From Desulfobulbaceae bacterium (GTDB lineage: Bacteria; Desulfobacterota; Desulfobulbia; Desulfobulbales; Desulfocapsaceae), in the NCBI GenBank assembly GCA_026988015.1, contig JALSMA010000047.1, positions 1-46,559 on the forward strand: a stretch of DNA of 46,559 nucleotides, read 5' to 3'. Made by a program: the position numbers and the translations under genes. The notes under the pieces were generated by a model. The model saw only the letters and a program-made list of their open reading frames with translations. It did no database searches and had not been told where the DNA came from. Below, one piece after another: positions 43,550 through 46,559 of this stretch (its first letter is position 1; every line of letters starts with the position of its first letter).

Positions 43550-45285
43550 TGGAGAAAATAGTGGCGCATACAGGAAAACTACAAATCATGGCCATGGTGT
43601 TTGGAGTGGTCTTTTTTTATGGTGTCGCAAGTTATGCCGGATGTGTGAAGGGTGACTGTAAAAATGGCCAGGGTGTGCTGGTTCATGAGGACGGCAGGAC
43701 TTATACCGGTCAGTTTGTTCGTGGTGCCATTGAGGGAAAAGGGGTACTCACTCACCCGGATGGGACCCGATACAGTGGTGATTTCCAGAAAGGTGTCTAT
43801 TATGGAAAAGGTGTGTTGACCAGTCCAGACGGCAGAGAGTATGACGGTGAGTTTCGCTCGGGTATTATTAATGGTCGTGGAGTACTGACTTTTAAGGATG
43901 GAAGGAAATATGAAGGGGAGTTCCTTCTTGGACGTTATCATGGGGATGGGAGTATTATCTATCCTGATGGTAGATATTACGTCGGTGATTTTAGAAACGG
44001 ACTCCTTGAAGGGAATGGTAAGCTGACATATCCCGACGGTACCTATTGGAATGGAGAATTTCATAACGGACAGCCCGCAGGCAGAGGTGTCAAAACTTAT
44101 GTAGACGGTAGTAAATATACGGGTGAATTTTATGGAGGTGAACGTCGGGGCCAGGGAATCTGGGAGGGTGCTGATAAAAGCTACTATGAAGGTATTTTTT
44201 CCGGGGACAAATATAACGGTTCAGGAGTTCTTACCTACCCTGATGGCAGAAAATACAGTGGTCAGTTTGTTGATAATTATCGTCATGGAGAAGGCGAGCT
44301 CACCTACACCGACAATACGCGGTATGTCGGTCAGTTTGATCATGGACTACCGCATGGGCATGGAATATTTTACTACTCTGATACCAGTCGCTATGAAGGC
44401 AGTTTTGCTAAGGGGCAACGTTCTGGGATGGGAAAGCATTTTTATGCAGACGGATCCTGGTACGAAGGTGAGTTTCGGGCTGGAAAACCTAATGGAACCG
44501 GAAGCCTTACACTAAAAGATGGTACTGTTTTTACCGGGGAGTTTATCGATGGTCGCCCGGTGGTGAAAACTGCTGCTGCAACAAAGAAAGGTCCGGAAGA
44601 AAAAGACAACTCTGTCATAGTTCATGTTCCAGAAGAAAGTATATCGGTACAGGAGACAGGAGGAGGTAGCTATATCTTCCACAATGGAAGAATTTGCAGG
44701 GCCGAAGATAAACAGCCCCTCACCGGAAAGGTAAGTTATCTGTTTACTGATGGCACGTTTTATAAGGGTACTGTACGTGATGGTCTTATGGATGGACGGG
44801 GGGTGATTGAGTATGCCAATGGAGATGTCTATGAAGGTAGTATTGTAAAAGGAAAACTCCATGGAAGTGGTGTATACAGGTATACCAATGGACGACGTTA
44901 TGAGGGAGATTTTGCCCACGATATCAAAGAGGGAACCGGCATCTTTACCTATCCCGACGGATCCAGATATGTGGGGCAGCTGAAAAAAGATCATTTTTCT
45001 GGAAATGGCAGTTATTATTTCAGCGATGGCAGCCACTATGAAGGGGAATTCCGGGTTGGCCGATTTTACGGTAATGGTAAGCTGACCTATGCGGATGGAA
45101 GTGTGATAACTGGAGAGTTTCGTGATGATATGCCCCATGGCGAGGCAGTTCTGGTTTCTGCTGATGGCAGTCGTTATGAGGGTGAGTTTCATATGGGGCG
45201 CCGTAACGGTTTTGGAAAATTGACCACAGAGAGTGGAAAAGTGTATGAAGGTCAGTTTAAAGATGATGAATTTTTACGGCAGTGA
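43549..45285 (+). CDS. Secreted protein of about 21 MORN repeats in two blocks
   Basis: The 578-residue protein starts with a signal peptide (about 1-30, VASYAGC; a weak lipobox is possible with the Cys). MORN repeats of 23 residues (Y-x-G-x-F-x2-G-x3-G-x-G-x6-DG) fill the rest. About 13 units come first, then a 65-residue linker (around residues 345-410, rich in Lys, Glu and Val), then about 8 more. MORN repeats form a long beta-sheet groove that can bind lipids or proteins. Being exported, this one likely acts at the cell envelope; its partner is unknown. Its start overlaps the avtA stop and its end abuts the DUF4177 gene. Confidence 0.9.
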   Translation: MEKIVAHTGKLQIMAMVFGVVFFYGVASYAGCVKGDCKNGQGVLVHEDGRTYTGQFVRGAIEGKGVLTHPDGTRYSGDFQKGVYYGKGVLTSPDGREYDGEFRSGIINGRGVLTFKDGRKYEGEFLLGRYHGDGSIIYPDGRYYVGDFRNGLLEGNGKLTYPDGTYWNGEFHNGQPAGRGVKTYVDGSKYTGEFYGGERRGQGIWEGADKSYYEGIFSGDKYNGSGVLTYPDGRKYSGQFVDNYRHGEGELTYTDNTRYVGQFDHGLPHGHGIFYYSDTSRYEGSFAKGQRSGMGKHFYADGSWYEGEFRAGKPNGTGSLTLKDGTVFTGEFIDGRPVVKTAAATKKGPEEKDNSVIVHVPEESISVQETGGGSYIFHNGRICRAEDKQPLTGKVSYLFTDGTFYKGTVRDGLMDGRGVIEYANGDVYEGSIVKGKLHGSGVYRYTNGRRYEGDFAHDIKEGTGIFTYPDGSRYVGQLKKDHFSGNGSYYFSDGSHYEGEFRVGRFYGNGKLTYADGSVITGEFRDDMPHGEAVLVSADGSRYEGEFHMGRRNGFGKLTTESGKVYEGQFKDDEFLRQ

Positions 45286-45308
45286 TACTGAAACTGATGG
45301 AGCCAGAT

Positions 45309-45707
45309 ATGCGATGGAGTTATAAAACTGTCCATTTCAGCCTGAAAAAGGAAGGATTTCTTGGCAGTGTATTTCTTGATGAGGCTGAAATAGAAGTCTC
45401 TTTAAATGAATTTGGGAAATCCGGATGGGAGTTGGTTTCCTTTATGGAAGTAAATGATGGCCTGATTGCTGTTTTTAAACAACCTCTGGCGAGTGGTATC
45501 TCGGATCTCAGCGTACAGGAAACTGGTGAAGATGTCTTTGAACCATCGAAATCAGGATCACTCCCTGCAAAAACAGAACCCGTAGAAGACATACAGCATG
45601 AACCTGAATCCCTGGCGCAGGAGGCGGCGGTTAAGAACAGTAACGCAGATAATGAGTCCGGTTCTGATAGTGAAGAGGGGGACGTGGGATCTATCAAAAT
45701 ATTCTGA
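45309..45707 (+). CDS. DUF4177 protein with acidic tail
   Basis: A 132-residue protein. Residues 1-65 (MRWSYKTVHFSLKKEG ... GWELVSFMEVNDGLIAVFKQ) match the DUF4177 pattern of about 60 residues with the G-W-E-L-V core. The remaining half is an acidic, Ser/Glu-rich unstructured tail. Start ATG 45309 has GGAG six bases ahead and fits the domain start; GTG 45282 and ATG 45297 are in frame alternatives. It follows the MORN gene directly. Confidence 0.75.
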   Translation: MRWSYKTVHFSLKKEGFLGSVFLDEAEIEVSLNEFGKSGWELVSFMEVNDGLIAVFKQPLASGISDLSVQETGEDVFEPSKSGSLPAKTEPVEDIQHEPESLAQEAAVKNSNADNESGSDSEEGDVGSIKIF

Positions 45708-45746
45708 TGTCAGAATGATGGTGATAACAGTGCAAATATTGCGTAC

Positions 45747-46188
45747 ATGAAAGACTTTACAGGTGAAACCAGTGATCTGCAATCCTGGATGGTCACCATC
45801 AGACGGCACATCCACGAAAATCCTGAAGGACTGCTACTTGAGATGGATCTTCCTGGCAGGATACGAATTCTCTTCCAACCTGCCGAGGAGAGTGGCCGTG
45901 GCGCAGACAAAATGATCAGGGAAGGTGCTGTAAAAGACCTTGTGGCAATATTTGGTGGTCATATAGACACCCATTATGAGACTGGAGTTATTACCGTTGA
46001 TGAAGGTATAATATGTGCCTGTGAAACCCTTTTATTATCCGTCTGGAAGGTAGTGGCGGACATGCTGCCAGGCCTCATGAGTGTAAATATACCATTGTTG
46101 CAGCAGCAGGCCTCATTACTTCACTGCAGTCTCTGGTGTCAAGAGAAATTGATCCTAATCATTCGGCCGTACTAGGTGATAAGTAATC
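45747..46188 (+). pseudogene. Decayed M20-family amidohydrolase
   Basis: Three pieces of an M20D amidohydrolase are recognisable. The start has RRHIHENPEG; the next piece, in the same frame, is GRIRILFQPAEESGRGADKM, GGHIDTHYETG and a conserved turn. About 80 residues that hold the HACGHDGH metal site are missing between them. Near 46040-46050 the frame shifts: the following GSGGHAARPHE and SLQSLVSREIDPNHSAVL are readable only in another frame, which ends at TAA 46186-46188. The C-terminal domain is absent. So it is an internal deletion plus a frameshift plus truncation, and no active enzyme can be made. Confidence 0.8.
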
Positions 46189-46559
46189 GCTTTCAGAGTA
46201 TAGCAGGAGGACTAAGATTCCGTAAAATTCCGGGGTGATTTTCCAGGGTTTCTTGACGAAAACACCTCTTTGGCTGCCTGTGGCAGCGCTTTTTCGATCA
46301 GTTTTCTTGGCCACACTGATTGTAGCGCAGACAGCGACCTGCAATCCCTGAAAAATTTTCAGTAAGAAGTAAAATCAGACTACAAAACCAGCTGGAGAAA
46401 TGCAAATTTTTTCTGCGAAATCCGCCAACGGTTTATTTGGTATAGTTTTTTTGCAGTCAGAATGATCTCGGACGCAGCATCGGATTGAAGACAAAACAAA
46501 GTGCCGGTATGCGCCATAGATCGAGATGCTCGACTATTCTTCGGATAGCTTTAGGTTCA
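46189..46559. other. Right-edge stretch, nothing assignable
   Basis: About 370 bases behind the pseudogene. Short open frames exist on both strands but none with a believable start, ribosome binding site or family match. It may be further remnant DNA. Confidence 0.4.

Noticed and set aside
44512-45192. 226-residue open frame opposite the MORN gene
   Set aside because: A by-product of the repeated coding pattern on the other strand.
43600-45280. Tandem DNA repeats resembling an array
   Set aside because: The 69-base periodicity is the MORN coding repeat; units are too diverged at DNA level for CRISPR or a satellite.

Overview
The window reads like a chromosomal segment of an anaerobic, sulfur-metabolising deltaproteobacterium, probably of the Desulfobulbales/Desulfocapsa type. 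This is an inference from gene content. Supporting genes are a hybrid cluster protein with a FrdX-like partner under HcpR-like operators, a small siroheme sulfite-reductase-type protein, a Desulfovibrio ferredoxin III-like ferredoxin, a PsrA/PhsA-type molybdoenzyme, a TauE/SafE permease and a probable selenocysteine-containing TusA-like protein. No rRNA, tRNA, CRISPR or prophage is visible. Mobile DNA is limited to the first codons of a probable IS4-type transposase at the left edge and two families of short dispersed repeats.

Layout. 1-1300: IS edge, then a YkgJ cysteine-cluster gene translationally coupled to a 73-residue TusA-like gene. That small gene has an in-frame UGA directly after its active-site cysteine and a SECIS-like hairpin behind it. 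1297-8164: a redox and nitrosative-stress block with the FrdX-like protein, Kef-type antiporter, zinc-ribbon protein, siroheme protein, hcp and a methyltransferase. 8263-14251: RNase HI carrying a second, dead RNase H domain, an orphan LuxR-type regulator, uvrB, a DUF374 acyltransferase and a CbiA/DsrN-type amidase. 14330-19341: a minus-strand module of TauE/SafE permease, small three-helix membrane protein, molybdopterin oxidoreductase and its Fe-S subunit. 19473-24119: signalling genes, namely a receiver, a PAS histidine kinase and a His-rich membrane protein behind a sigma-54-like promoter, plus an NtrC-type activator and a small zinc-binding protein.

24573-31622: 7Fe/8Fe ferredoxin, a small membrane protein, then alr-argS-small membrane protein-GNAT (short NAGS-like)-secA. 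32331-33908: SulP transporter with an HcpR/FNR-like site upstream. 34006-38206: minus-strand run of cardiolipin synthase, metallophosphoesterase and two tandem PPK2 polyphosphate kinases. 38511-45707: argJ, orphan ParA-type ATPase, MFS transporter, small Cys-rich protein, avtA, a secreted protein of about 21 MORN repeats and a DUF4177 protein. 45747-46188 is a decayed M20 amidohydrolase. The remaining right edge shows nothing assignable.

How they fit together. hcp, the FrdX-like gene and the SulP gene each have a TTGA-N6-TCAA palindrome upstream, suggesting one Crp/Fnr (HcpR-type) regulon; the regulator itself is not here. The TauE-membrane protein-molybdoenzyme set looks like a sulfur-oxyanion uptake or reduction unit without the usual NrfD/PsrC anchor. 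Four full copies of an ~80-bp palindrome-ended repeat sit just 5' of genes, always with the same end facing the start codon.
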